In this document: piece after piece, positions 23,323 through 31,972 of the stretch
Layout: every line of letters begins with the position of its first letter
Position numbering within the stretch: position 1 is the stretch's first letter
Assembly: GCA_964399625.1 (NCBI GenBank)
Contig: CAYNSB010000039.1
Span: 1 to 35,548 of the forward strand
Direction of reading: 5' to 3'
From: CAYNSB01 sp964399625
GTDB taxonomy: Bacteria > Planctomycetota > Phycisphaerae > Phycisphaerales > UBA1924
DNA: 35,548 nt
Notes under the pieces: model-generated
The model's database searches: none
Told to the model about the DNA's origin: nothing
Seen by the model: only the letters and a program-made list of their open reading frames with translations
Program-made: the position numbers and the translations under genes

Positions 23323-24483
23323 ATGGCCATCGCCATCGACATCCAGCGCCTCGTCAAGACCTTCCCGAACCCCTCGGGCCCGGGCAGTGGCGGCGGGCTC
23401 GCGCGCGCCGTCGATGACGTCTCGCTCCGCATCGAGCCCGGCGAGCTCTTCTTCCTGCTGGGGCCCTCCGGCTGCGGCAAGACCACGCTCCTGCGCATGA
23501 TCGCTGGGTTCATCGAGCCCGACTCGGGCGCAATCCTCTTTGACGGCAGGGACATCACCAACCTCCCGCCCAACAAGCGCAACACGGGCATGGTCTTCCA
23601 GAGCTACGCCCTCTGGCCCCACATGAGCGTGGAGCAGAACGTCGCCTTCGGGCTCTCGGTGCGGAAGGTGCCCGCCGAGGAGTCCGCCCGGCGCGTGCGC
23701 GAGGCGCTCTCGGCCGTGCGCATGGAGGAGTACGCCAAGCGCAAGCCCAACCAGCTCTCGGGCGGGCAGCAGCAGCGCGTCGCCCTGGCGCGGGCGCTCG
23801 TCGTGCGCCCGGACGTGCTGCTGCTCGATGAGCCGCTCTCGAACCTGGACGCGAAGCTGCGCATCGAGCTGCGCTCCGAGATCCGTCGGATCTGCAAGCA
23901 GGCGGGGATCACTGGCGTGTACGTGACGCACGATCAGAAGGAAGCGCTCTCGATGGCCGATCGAGTCGCGATCATGCGCCAGGGACGGGTGATCCAGCTG
24001 GGCACGCCGCGGGAGCTGTACGCGCGCCCGGGCTCGCGCTTCGTCGCGGAGTTCCTGGGCGAGACCAACTTCATCGAGGGGCAGATCGTGGAGATCAAGC
24101 CCGGGGGGGATGGCGCCGCGGGCGTGGGCTCCACCATCCGCACCAGCGCCGGCGAGCTGCGGGCCGGGGCGCCCGTCGACGCGAGCCTGGGCGTGGGCGC
24201 CAAGGTGCTGTGCTCCATCCGCCCCGAGGCGCTGCACCTGGTCGAGGGCGGGGCCGGATTGGGCGCGCCCGCGACCAACACCCTCCGCGGCACGATCAAG
24301 GACAGCGTCTATCTGGGGGAGATGGCGCAGCACACGATCGAGCTGCCCGGCGGAACGAGCGTGCGTGCGGCCGAGCTGAACCCGATGCACCTCGCCCCCG
24401 GGGCCGGCGCGTCGGCCGCGAGCACGCCGATCACCCTCGCCGTGCGCGCGCAGGACGTGGTTGTGATTCCGGCCCAGGCCTGA
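23323..24483 (+). CDS. ABC transporter ATP-binding protein, MalK/PotA/FbpC type
   Basis: A 386-residue nucleotide-binding subunit. Walker A is GPSGCGKTT, the Q-loop VFQSYALWPHM, the signature LSGGQQQRVALARAL, Walker B VLLLDEPLSNLD, and the switch His lies in VYVTHDQKEAL. The C-terminal ~140 residues are a TOBE-type regulatory domain (GETNFIEGQIVEI... then SIRPEALHLVEGG). This architecture serves importers for sugars, spermidine/putrescine, iron or glycerol phosphate. No permease or substrate-binding protein is nearby, so the substrate is undetermined and the protein may serve several permeases. Start 23323 is preferred; a GTG at 23317 adds two residues. Confidence 0.93.
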   Translation: MAIAIDIQRLVKTFPNPSGPGSGGGLARAVDDVSLRIEPGELFFLLGPSGCGKTTLLRMIAGFIEPDSGAILFDGRDITNLPPNKRNTGMVFQSYALWPHMSVEQNVAFGLSVRKVPAEESARRVREALSAVRMEEYAKRKPNQLSGGQQQRVALARALVVRPDVLLLDEPLSNLDAKLRIELRSEIRRICKQAGITGVYVTHDQKEALSMADRVAIMRQGRVIQLGTPRELYARPGSRFVAEFLGETNFIEGQIVEIKPGGDGAAGVGSTIRTSAGELRAGAPVDASLGVGAKVLCSIRPEALHLVEGGAGLGAPATNTLRGTIKDSVYLGEMAQHTIELPGGTSVRAAELNPMHLAPGAGASAASTPITLAVRAQDVVVIPAQA

Positions 24484-24597
24484 CCTCCGCCAAACCGCGT
24501 GAGATTCCGACGCGATCGCGTGTCGTCCCCGCCTCCGTGCCCTCGCATGGTGGAGCGACGCCGTTCGTTCCGCGGCTTCGTGTCAGGAGTCGATCGC

Positions 24598-25899
24598 ATG
24601 AACCGTGCCGTTCTCATCGTCGCCCTCGCGGGGTCCGGGCTGTCTCTTGCCGGCGTGGCGCTGCTCGCCCAGCGCGTGACCGCGGGCCCGCTGTCGCCAC
24701 CGGCGGGCGCGGTGTCCAGCACGTACAAGACGCTCTCGGAGGTTGAGCCGCGGATCCCGATCTCGGGCTCCACCAACATCCTTCAACCGGGCTCGTACTA
24801 CCTCACCGCCAACATCAGCGGGCCCGCCGGCGCCGAGGCGATCACCATCTCCAGCAACTACGTCACCCTCGATCTCAACGGGTTCGCGATCACCGGCGGG
24901 CAGACCGGCATCCGCATCGCCGTGACCACCGACCAGGGCAACATCACCATCCAGAACGGGACGATCCGCAACACGACGGGCTCGGGCATCTTCTCCACGC
25001 CGGCGTTCCTCGGGGCGGCCAGCGTGCCCACGACCGTTCGCAACGTCCGCCTCCAGAATATCACCGACAGCGGCATCTACCTCGGGGCGTTCTCCATCAT
25101 CGAGAACGTCTCGATCGCGGGCGCCGCGGGATCGCCCTCCTCCTCGGGCATCACCCTGGGCCCGAGCTCGCGCGTCGCCGACTCGCGTGTCGAAGGCGTC
25201 GCCCTCCGCGGCATCGACACCGGATCTAACACGCAGATCGAGCGTGCCACCGTTCTCGCGGGCGCGGAAGGCGTGAAAGCCGGATTCTCCTCGCGCATCA
25301 CCAACTCGAGCGTGCTGGGCGGAACCACGGGCTTCAGCCTCGGGCAGTACGCCTCCATCGCGGGCTGCACCGCTTCCAACACGACGGGCGGCGGGTTCGT
25401 CCTCGATGTCGGCGGAACGGTGAAGGATTGCAACGCCAACAACACCTCAGGCGATGCCTACACCATCGGCGCCGGGGGCACGGTCCTGGATTCGGCCGCG
25501 AACACCATCCTCGGCAACGCCTTCGTCACCACCGGCACCGGCGGCGTCACCTTCGATCGCTGCGCCGCCTTCAACATCGGGCTCAACGGATTCCAGATCA
25601 CCTCCGGCTCGGTCGTCACCAACTCCACCGTCTCGGCCATCGGCGTCCAGTCCGGCTTCGGCGGGGGTGTCACCAGCGGCGTCATCACCACGTCCAACGC
25701 CAATCGCATCGAGGGCAACCGCTTCGTCAATTGCGGGTACCCCGTCTTCATCGCCGCCAACAGCAACTCCAACAGCGTGTACCGCAACGCCGCCAGCGCG
25801 TGCTCCAACACCTACACCAACAACGGGGCCCTGAACCTCGTCGGCACGATCCGCACCGGCGTCGCGGCCTCGGGCCCGTGGGACAACACCCTCCAGTGA
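24598..25899 (+). CDS. Secreted right-handed beta-helix protein, paralogue 1
   Basis: A 433-residue exported protein and the first of five tandem paralogues. A signal peptide (MNRAVLIVALAGSGLSLAGV) is followed by a box AGPLSPPAGAVSSTYKTL and EVEPR that all five share. The beta-helix opens with PGSYYLTANISG and then ITISSNYVTLDLNGFAITGG, typical of NosD/pectate-lyase-like folds. Repeats of about 20-25 residues with the pattern (I/V)xNxxVxG..TGx.. follow. No catalytic residues are identifiable, so it may be an adhesin, carbohydrate-binding or structural surface protein. Start 24598 has GGAG eight bases upstream. A 63-base segment (24718-24780) is identical in paralogue 2. It ends SGPWDNTLQ. Confidence 0.85.
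   Translation: MNRAVLIVALAGSGLSLAGVALLAQRVTAGPLSPPAGAVSSTYKTLSEVEPRIPISGSTNILQPGSYYLTANISGPAGAEAITISSNYVTLDLNGFAITGGQTGIRIAVTTDQGNITIQNGTIRNTTGSGIFSTPAFLGAASVPTTVRNVRLQNITDSGIYLGAFSIIENVSIAGAAGSPSSSGITLGPSSRVADSRVEGVALRGIDTGSNTQIERATVLAGAEGVKAGFSSRITNSSVLGGTTGFSLGQYASIAGCTASNTTGGGFVLDVGGTVKDCNANNTSGDAYTIGAGGTVLDSAANTILGNAFVTTGTGGVTFDRCAAFNIGLNGFQITSGSVVTNSTVSAIGVQSGFGGGVTSGVITTSNANRIEGNRFVNCGYPVFIAANSNSNSVYRNAASACSNTYTNNGALNLVGTIRTGVAASGPWDNTLQ
24718..24780 (+). repeat. 63-base exact repeat, copy A (in beta-helix paralogue 1)
   Basis: Every base of 24718-24780 is identical to 26104-26166 in the next gene; the flanking bases differ. It encodes the box from STYKTL to the Thr-Asn-Ile before the first strand. 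Confidence 0.9.
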
Positions 25900-25998
25900 T
25901 TCCCGCCCCAAATCGCTGACGCCCGTCCCGACCGCTCTCGCATGGGGACACGGAACCCGGACGCGGTGAGGGAGGCCGTGTCGTGCAAAGGAGTCGGT

Positions 25999-27171
25999 AT
26001 GCGCGGGATGAAGTCCTTGATGACGGGTGCGGCGATCGGCGCGGCGCTGGTGGCGGTCGTCGTGGTGGCGGGGCCGCTCGCCCCGCCCGCGGGGCCCGTC
26101 GCGAGCACGTACAAGACGCTCTCGGAGGTTGAGCCGCGGATCCCGATCTCGGGCTCCACCAACATCGCTCAGCCCGGCTCGTACTACCTCACACAGAACA
26201 TCGTCGCGGGATCGGGCGTGAACGCCATCACCGTCTCGGCGAGCAACGTCACGATCGACCTGAACGGGTTCACGCTGGACGGGGCCGCGGGGGCCGGCTT
26301 CCGCGCGATCACCTCGGGCCTGGGCAACTTTCGGAACATCACCGTCCGCAACGGCGTCATCCGCAACTTCCAGAAGGAGGCGATCGACCTGTCCGGGTGC
26401 ACGAGCGTCCGCGTCGAGCGTGTCGCGTGCGACACCGCGACAGGCGCCGGGTACGGCATCATCACCAACAACAACGCCTCCATCACCGACTGCACCGTCA
26501 ACGGATACGACGCGGGCATCATCGTCGTCGATGGCTCGCTCGTGGCCGACTGCGTGGTCTCGGCCTCGCGCGTCAGCGGCGGCGTGCGAACGGGCATCGG
26601 GTGCACGATCCGCAACGTGACCGTCCGCAACTCCGCCGGACCGGGCTTCACGCTGGGCGAGGGGAGCACGGTGCTCGGGTGCACGAGCTCGAGCACCAGC
26701 GGCGACGGGTTCGTCGTCGGGTCGCGATGCCGCGTGAGCGACTGCACCGCCAGCAGCGCCGGCGGGCACGGGTTCAACTCGGGCGACGCCTCCGTGGGCG
26801 TGACGTTCACACGATGCACGGCGTCGAACGTCGCGATCAACGGCTTCCAGGTCTACGCGGGCTCGTTCGTCACGGACTGCACCACCGCCGAGACGGGAAG
26901 CCGATCGTCGTACAACGGCGTGCCATCCAGCGGCGTGTACGTCGTGGGCGGGGGCTCGAGCAACCACATCGAGGGCAACCGCTTCTATCGCAGCGAGTAC
27001 CCCGTGGCGTTCGGCGCCTCGACGACGTACAACGCGGCCCTGCGCAACGTGTCGACGTTCTGCGGGAACTACCTCAACCAGGGCGCGGCGAGCGGCGTCG
27101 GGGCGAACGTGATCGCGCCGGTGGCCGTGGTCGCGGTGCCCTCGGGGCCGTGGGACAACATGGCGCACTGA
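25999..27171 (+). CDS. Secreted right-handed beta-helix protein, paralogue 2
   Basis: A 390-residue exported protein. A signal/anchor region (MRGMKSLMTGAAIGAALVAV) precedes the shared box AGPLAPPAGPVASTYKTL. PGSYYLTQNIV then VTIDLNGFTLDG opens the beta-helix. Cys residues recur in the repeats (VLGCTSS, VSDCTASS, FTRCTASN), which may line up as a ladder or form disulfides. Start 25999 is chosen because AAAGGAG lies close upstream; an earlier in-frame start at 25942 would add a region without signal-peptide character. It ends SGPWDNMAH, close to the end of paralogue 1. No enzymatic motif is evident. Confidence 0.85.
   Translation: MRGMKSLMTGAAIGAALVAVVVVAGPLAPPAGPVASTYKTLSEVEPRIPISGSTNIAQPGSYYLTQNIVAGSGVNAITVSASNVTIDLNGFTLDGAAGAGFRAITSGLGNFRNITVRNGVIRNFQKEAIDLSGCTSVRVERVACDTATGAGYGIITNNNASITDCTVNGYDAGIIVVDGSLVADCVVSASRVSGGVRTGIGCTIRNVTVRNSAGPGFTLGEGSTVLGCTSSSTSGDGFVVGSRCRVSDCTASSAGGHGFNSGDASVGVTFTRCTASNVAINGFQVYAGSFVTDCTTAETGSRSSYNGVPSSGVYVVGGGSSNHIEGNRFYRSEYPVAFGASTTYNAALRNVSTFCGNYLNQGAASGVGANVIAPVAVVAVPSGPWDNMAH
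26104..26166 (+). repeat. 63-base exact repeat, copy B (in beta-helix paralogue 2)
   Basis: Identical to 24718-24780. The two genes outside this segment are clearly diverged, which points to local gene conversion or a very recent duplication of this piece. Confidence 0.9.
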
Positions 27172-27208
27172 TTCGGCTCGTGATGGTCCAGCGAGAAAGG
27201 AACGCACC

Positions 27209-29158
27209 ATGAACGCCCGCTCGATGCTTCTTGGGACCCTGGTCGTGGTCGCGACGGTGTCCACATCGCTGCTGATCGCGGGCCCGCTGACGCCCCCCGC
27301 GGGCCCGGTCGCGGGCACGTACAAGACGCTGGGCGAGATCGAACCTCGCATCGCGGTCAACGCGACCAACACACCCGGCGACGCGACGAGCGTCTATCGG
27401 ATCACCGCGCCGGGCTCGTACTACCTCGCGGGCAACATCGCCGGCGTCAGCGCCAAGCACGCGATCGCGATCGCCGCGAGCGGCGTCTCGCTCGACCTGT
27501 GCGGGTTCGAGATCGCCGGCGTCGCGGGCTCGCTCGATGGCATCAGCGCGACCGTTGCCGGTCTCTCCAACATCGCGATCACCAACGGCTTGGTCCGCTC
27601 CTTCGCGGGCGACGGCGTGGACCTGGTCAACGCCTCGGGCGTGCGCGTGTCGGACCTCACCGCCTCGGGCAACACGGGCGAGGGCATCGCGACGGGCGAC
27701 AACGCCGTGGCGACACGCTGCGTCGGAAGGTCCAACGGCGTCAGCGGCGTGCGCGTCGCCAACGGGAGCACGATTACGGACTGCTCGGCCTCGGGAAACT
27801 CCAATCGCGGGTTCCTCACCGGCGCGGGCTGCTCGATCTCGCGATGCTCGTCGGCCTCCAACGGCGCGTACGGCTTCGTCGTCGCCAACAGCACGATCAG
27901 CGAGTGCGGGGCGTACAACAACGTCGCCGCGGGCATCTTCTCCGCGGGAAACGCCACGATCGTCCGCTGCACCGTGCGCGGGAGCGGCGGCGACGGCATC
28001 CAGGTCGGCGAGGGCTGCCTGATCCAGGAGTGCGTCTCGCGTGGCAACAGCGGCGACGGGATCGAGGTCCTGTCGGACTGTCGCGTCGCCGGCAACCTGT
28101 GCGACGACAACGGCGGCAGCACCAGCGCGGGCATCCACGTCACGGGCAATCGCAACCGCATCGAGGGCAACCGCGTCGCGGGGAGCCTGCGCGGGCTGGA
28201 GATCGGCGCCAGCGGCAACTTCGTCTCGGGCAACACCGTCGTGCAGAACACGTCCAACTACGTCGTCGTTGGCGACAACGCGATGGAGATCCTGCTGGGC
28301 GAGATCCCCCAGACCATCAACTTCCCGTGCAAGATCACGCTCGCCGGCTCGCTCCGCGGCGCGAGCGGGTCCAGCGGCATCTCGATCAACGATGCCGACG
28401 TGGACATCGACCTGAACGGGCACACGCTCTTTGGCGTGGCGGGAGCGCAGACCGGGATCTTCTACAACGGGGCCGCGCACAGCCTCACGATCCGCAACGG
28501 GGTGGTGCGCGACTGGAGCCTCAGCGGGATCAATCTCCTCAACGCGAGCGCGCGAATCGAGAACGTCTCGCTCATCAACAACGCGCAGGCGGGGCTCGCC
28601 GTCGGATACGGCTCGAGCATCTCACGCTGCGTCGCGCGGAGCAACACGGGCATCGGCTTCACGGACTTTGGCGGCACGACCTACTCCTCGTGCGAGGCGT
28701 ACGGGAACGGGTCCGACGGGTTCTTCTTCGGCAGCGGCAGCACGGCCGAGGCGTGCGCCAGCTCGTCCAACGGGAGATACGGGTTCTACACATTCCAGGG
28801 CAATAGCGTCCAGCGGTGCTCGGCGTACCTCAACGCGAGCTCGGGCATCTGGGTCCAGGCCGGCTGCACCATCGTCGGCAACACCTGCCACAACAACAGC
28901 GCCGCGCTCGGCTCCTCGGGCGCGGGCATCGAGGGGCAGGGCAACGACGGCGCGGGCGCCCGCATCGAGGGCAACAGCGTCACGGACAACAAGTATGGAA
29001 TACTGATCAACGGCGCCGGCTTCCTCGTCATCCGCAACTCCGCCCGCGGCAACACCCTCGCCAACTACAGCATCACCGCCGGCAACGCCGCGGCCCAGGT
29101 CATCACAGGCTCGTTCGGCTTCGTCTCCACGGACCCCAACGCGAACATCGGGTTCTGA
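27209..29158 (+). CDS. Secreted beta-helix protein, paralogue 3, with two helix domains
   Basis: A 649-residue exported protein, the longest of the five. The first domain follows the usual plan: signal segment, AGPLTPPAGPVAGTYKTL box, PGSYYLAGNIAG, then SLDLCGFEIAG, and many repeats with Asn/Gly/Ser-rich turns. From about residue 370 a second helix domain begins (PQTINFPCKITLAGSLRG... then VDIDLNGHTLFG), aligned with the start of the first but without the N-terminal box, so one gene has fused two helices. It ends FVSTDPNANIGF, the same kind of end as paralogue 4. The ribosome site GAAAGGAA precedes the ATG. Function as for the other paralogues: surface, structural or carbohydrate-binding. Confidence 0.85.
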   Translation: MNARSMLLGTLVVVATVSTSLLIAGPLTPPAGPVAGTYKTLGEIEPRIAVNATNTPGDATSVYRITAPGSYYLAGNIAGVSAKHAIAIAASGVSLDLCGFEIAGVAGSLDGISATVAGLSNIAITNGLVRSFAGDGVDLVNASGVRVSDLTASGNTGEGIATGDNAVATRCVGRSNGVSGVRVANGSTITDCSASGNSNRGFLTGAGCSISRCSSASNGAYGFVVANSTISECGAYNNVAAGIFSAGNATIVRCTVRGSGGDGIQVGEGCLIQECVSRGNSGDGIEVLSDCRVAGNLCDDNGGSTSAGIHVTGNRNRIEGNRVAGSLRGLEIGASGNFVSGNTVVQNTSNYVVVGDNAMEILLGEIPQTINFPCKITLAGSLRGASGSSGISINDADVDIDLNGHTLFGVAGAQTGIFYNGAAHSLTIRNGVVRDWSLSGINLLNASARIENVSLINNAQAGLAVGYGSSISRCVARSNTGIGFTDFGGTTYSSCEAYGNGSDGFFFGSGSTAEACASSSNGRYGFYTFQGNSVQRCSAYLNASSGIWVQAGCTIVGNTCHNNSAALGSSGAGIEGQGNDGAGARIEGNSVTDNKYGILINGAGFLVIRNSARGNTLANYSITAGNAAAQVITGSFGFVSTDPNANIGF

Positions 29159-29186
29159 CCGACACGCACAACCACAGGACTCCACC

Positions 29187-30605
29187 ATGAATCGCACCGC
29201 GCTCGTCTGCACCTCGATCGCCTCGCTCGCGCTGCTGTCCGCCGCCGCGCTCCTGGCTCCGCGCGTCACCGCCGGCCCGCTCACGCCCCCCGCCGGCCCT
29301 GTCGCCAGCACCTACAAGACCCTCAGCGAGATCGAGCCGCGCATCGCGATCAACTCGACCAACACGCCCGGCGACGCGGACAGCACGTTCCGCATCACCG
29401 CGCCCGGCAGCTACTACCTGCCCGCGCCCTTCCAGGGCGACATCACCAACGTCGCGAACAAGTGGGGCATCGAGATCGACGCCGACAACGTCACGATCGA
29501 TCTGATGGGCTTCAGCTTCCGCGCGATCAACAACGCCTTCGGCGGCATCCGCACCGTCAACCCGCACAAGAGCGTCACCATCCGCAACGGGCACATCGAC
29601 AACTGGACCAACACCGGCGTGGACCTGTCCTCGGCCGAAGATTCCACCGTGGAGGACCTCCATGTCTCGGGGATCCCGTTGGGCGGCGGGATCGTCACGG
29701 GCAATCGCGGGCACGTGCGACGCTGCGTCGTGCGCAGCGTGGGCACGTCGCAGCCCTTCTCGACGGGCGTGTTCTGCGCGAGCGACTGCGTGCTGGAAGA
29801 TGTGACGGCCACGGCGTGCGGGGGCGACGGCATCGACGCGCAGCTCGCGTCGTCCCTCTCGCGATGCACGGCCGCGGACAACCTGGGCAGCGGGTTCGCC
29901 GCCAGCTCCGCGGCGTTCCACGATTGCGTGGCCCGGGGGAACACGATCGCGGGATTCACCGTCAGTGCGGGTTGCTCGTTGAGCAACTGCTCGGCGTATC
30001 TCAACGTGCACGATGGCATCTCCGCGGGCGTGGGAATCACGATCACGGGGAGCAGCTCGTTCATCAACTCGGGCAATGGCATCTCGGTGCTTGCCGACGC
30101 CACCATCACGGGCTCGACCATCAGCCGAAACGTGCTCAACGGGATCGTCTCCAGCAATGTGGGCACGCTCGTGAGTCACTGCTCAATCACGGAGAACAAG
30201 GCGCTGGGAATCTTCCTGGCGGCGGACAGCACGATCGTTGACAACGACGTCTCGAGCAACGCGCTCGATGGGATCAGCGTCTCCTCGCGGAGCATCATCC
30301 GCGGCAACACGTGCGCGGGGAACGGCACGGCCGCCGCGGGAGGGGCGGGCGTTCACATCATCGGGAGCCGCAATCGCGTCGAGGGCAACCACTGCGCGCT
30401 GCAGGACAAGGGCCTGCTCGTGGAAGGCACGGTGAACATCATCATCCGCAACACCTGCACGGGCAACACGACCAACTGGAGCATCGTCGCGGGCAACTCG
30501 GTGGGCCCCATCGTCGCGGCCGGCACCAACGCCGCGGCGATCTCGGGCAACACGTTCGCGGGAAGCCTGACGAGCACCGACCCGAACGCGAACTTCACGC
30601 ACTGA
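29187..30605 (+). CDS. Secreted right-handed beta-helix protein, paralogue 4
   Basis: A 472-residue exported protein, 28 bases after paralogue 3. The signal peptide (MNRTALVCTSIASLALLSA) and the AGPLTPPAGPVASTYKTL box are followed by PGSYYLPAPFQGDITN and VTIDLMGFSFRAI, then beta-helix repeats with NNxxxG turns. It is close to paralogue 3 at the N-terminus (NSTNTPGDADSTFRITAPG against NATNTPGDATSVYRITAPG) and ends TSTDPNANFTH. The two probably arose from one local duplication. Confidence 0.85.
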   Translation: MNRTALVCTSIASLALLSAAALLAPRVTAGPLTPPAGPVASTYKTLSEIEPRIAINSTNTPGDADSTFRITAPGSYYLPAPFQGDITNVANKWGIEIDADNVTIDLMGFSFRAINNAFGGIRTVNPHKSVTIRNGHIDNWTNTGVDLSSAEDSTVEDLHVSGIPLGGGIVTGNRGHVRRCVVRSVGTSQPFSTGVFCASDCVLEDVTATACGGDGIDAQLASSLSRCTAADNLGSGFAASSAAFHDCVARGNTIAGFTVSAGCSLSNCSAYLNVHDGISAGVGITITGSSSFINSGNGISVLADATITGSTISRNVLNGIVSSNVGTLVSHCSITENKALGIFLAADSTIVDNDVSSNALDGISVSSRSIIRGNTCAGNGTAAAGGAGVHIIGSRNRVEGNHCALQDKGLLVEGTVNIIIRNTCTGNTTNWSIVAGNSVGPIVAAGTNAAAISGNTFAGSLTSTDPNANFTH

Positions 30606-30697
30606 TCGCGATGGCGTCGCCCCCGCGCTCCTCTCGCATGGAGCGGGACGGGCCGCATCCCTTCCGCTCAATCGCCCGTGCACCAAGGAGACCTCTG

Positions 30698-31888
30698 ATG
30701 AACCGCCTCGCCTCTCGAGCCCTGACCGCCCTCGCCCTCACCTCCGCCGCAGGCACGCTCGCCGTGCTGGCCCCGCGCGTCACCGCCGGCCCGCTCACCC
30801 CGCCCGCCGGCGCCGTGTCCTCGACGTACAAGACCCTCCAGCAGGTCGAGCCCCGCACGGACATCGCCACGCTCCCGAGCGGCTTCGGCGTCAAGTATGT
30901 GATCAGCCAGCCCGGCTCGTACTACCTCTCGGGCAACCTGTCGCCCGGCGCGGGCACCGTCGGCATCGGCGTCTTCTCCAACGATGTCACCATCGATCTC
31001 AACGGGTTCGCCATCCTCGGCGGCGGCGTGAGCGACGACGGCATCTACTGCAACGGGTACAACAACATCGTCGTCCGCAACGGGCTCATCGACTCGTGCG
31101 TGAAGGAGGGCCTGGACTTCTACACCACCAACAACGTCCGCGTCGAGAACCTCACCGTCCGCAACTCCACCAATGGCTTTGGCATCATCTGCGGCAACGC
31201 GACGACGGTCCGCGACTGCACCGTCACCGGCTCGGGCGCGGGCTTCATCCTGGGCTCCAACTCCATCGTCGAGCGCTGCACCGCCCAGTCCAGCATCGGG
31301 CTGGGCTTCCAGCTCGGCGCCGGCTCCGTCGCGTCCTACTGCACCTCCCGCGCCAATGGCAGCAACGGCTTCTTCGTCGATAGCTTCTGCTCCATCTCCA
31401 ACTGCGCCATCACGGGCAACGTCGGCTCGGGCGTGGAGATCGTCCAGGCCGTCCTCTCCGAGGGCGTCCGCGTGGAGCGCTGCACGATCTCCGAGAACCA
31501 GCTCGACGGCATCCGCCAGCTGCTCGCGGTGGACTGCTCCTTTGTCGACAACACCCTGACGCGCAACTGGAAGTGCGCGATGCGCCTCAAGGACAGCAAC
31601 CTCGTCCGCGGCAACCACGTCGCCAACAACGGCGCCACCTCGGGCCCGCCCGAGGGCGGCATCGTCGTCACCGGCGCCAACAACATCATCGACGGCAACG
31701 CCTTCGCCTTCAACGCGCCCGCCAGCCTCGTCATCACCAACACCGCCAGCTCCACTGCCGCGGTCCGCAACACGTTCACCGGCGGCGCGGGCATCTCCAA
31801 CTCCGGCGCGAACTCCACGCTCGGCGCGACGACCTCGGGCCCGGGCACCATCAGCTCCACCAACACCGTGACGAACGTGCAGCACTGA
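30698..31888 (+). CDS. Secreted right-handed beta-helix protein, paralogue 5
   Basis: A 396-residue exported protein. The signal peptide (MNRLASRALTALALTSAAG) and the AGPLTPPAGAVSSTYKTL box are followed by ISQPGSYYLSGNLSPGAG and VTIDLNGFAILGGG. Start 30698 has AAGGAG seven bases upstream; starts further upstream in frame lie inside the previous gene's reading region. Unlike the others its second half has long non-repetitive segments (AFNAPASLVITNTASS). It ends VTNVQH. It is the last of the beta-helix series. Confidence 0.85.
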   Translation: MNRLASRALTALALTSAAGTLAVLAPRVTAGPLTPPAGAVSSTYKTLQQVEPRTDIATLPSGFGVKYVISQPGSYYLSGNLSPGAGTVGIGVFSNDVTIDLNGFAILGGGVSDDGIYCNGYNNIVVRNGLIDSCVKEGLDFYTTNNVRVENLTVRNSTNGFGIICGNATTVRDCTVTGSGAGFILGSNSIVERCTAQSSIGLGFQLGAGSVASYCTSRANGSNGFFVDSFCSISNCAITGNVGSGVEIVQAVLSEGVRVERCTISENQLDGIRQLLAVDCSFVDNTLTRNWKCAMRLKDSNLVRGNHVANNGATSGPPEGGIVVTGANNIIDGNAFAFNAPASLVITNTASSTAAVRNTFTGGAGISNSGANSTLGATTSGPGTISSTNTVTNVQH

Positions 31889-31928
31889 GAAGCTGGGAAA
31901 CTCCTGTCGGCCCCCGGGCAAAACAGCG

Positions 31929-31957
31929 TTGGAGAATCGGCGAACACTCGGTACAGT
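31929..31957 (+). promoter_or_regulatory. Candidate sigma-70 promoter of the WGENIGW-repeat gene
   Basis: TTGGAG (31929-31934) and TACAGT (31952-31957) are 17 bases apart, three and four matches of six. The predicted start of transcription lies a few bases before the GAGGA ribosome site of the next gene. Confidence 0.3.
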
Positions 31958-31972
31958 GTGAGGAACACGATC

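Noticed and set aside
25447..27372. Long minus-strand open frame over beta-helix paralogues 1 and 2
   Set aside because: Antisense to genes with signal peptides and beta-helix repeats; low-complexity Asp/Val/Arg/Ala sequence with no family.
24598..31888. CRISPR or tandem DNA repeat array
   Set aside because: The repetition is that of coding paralogues and beta-helix protein repeats; there are no regular direct repeats with unique spacers.
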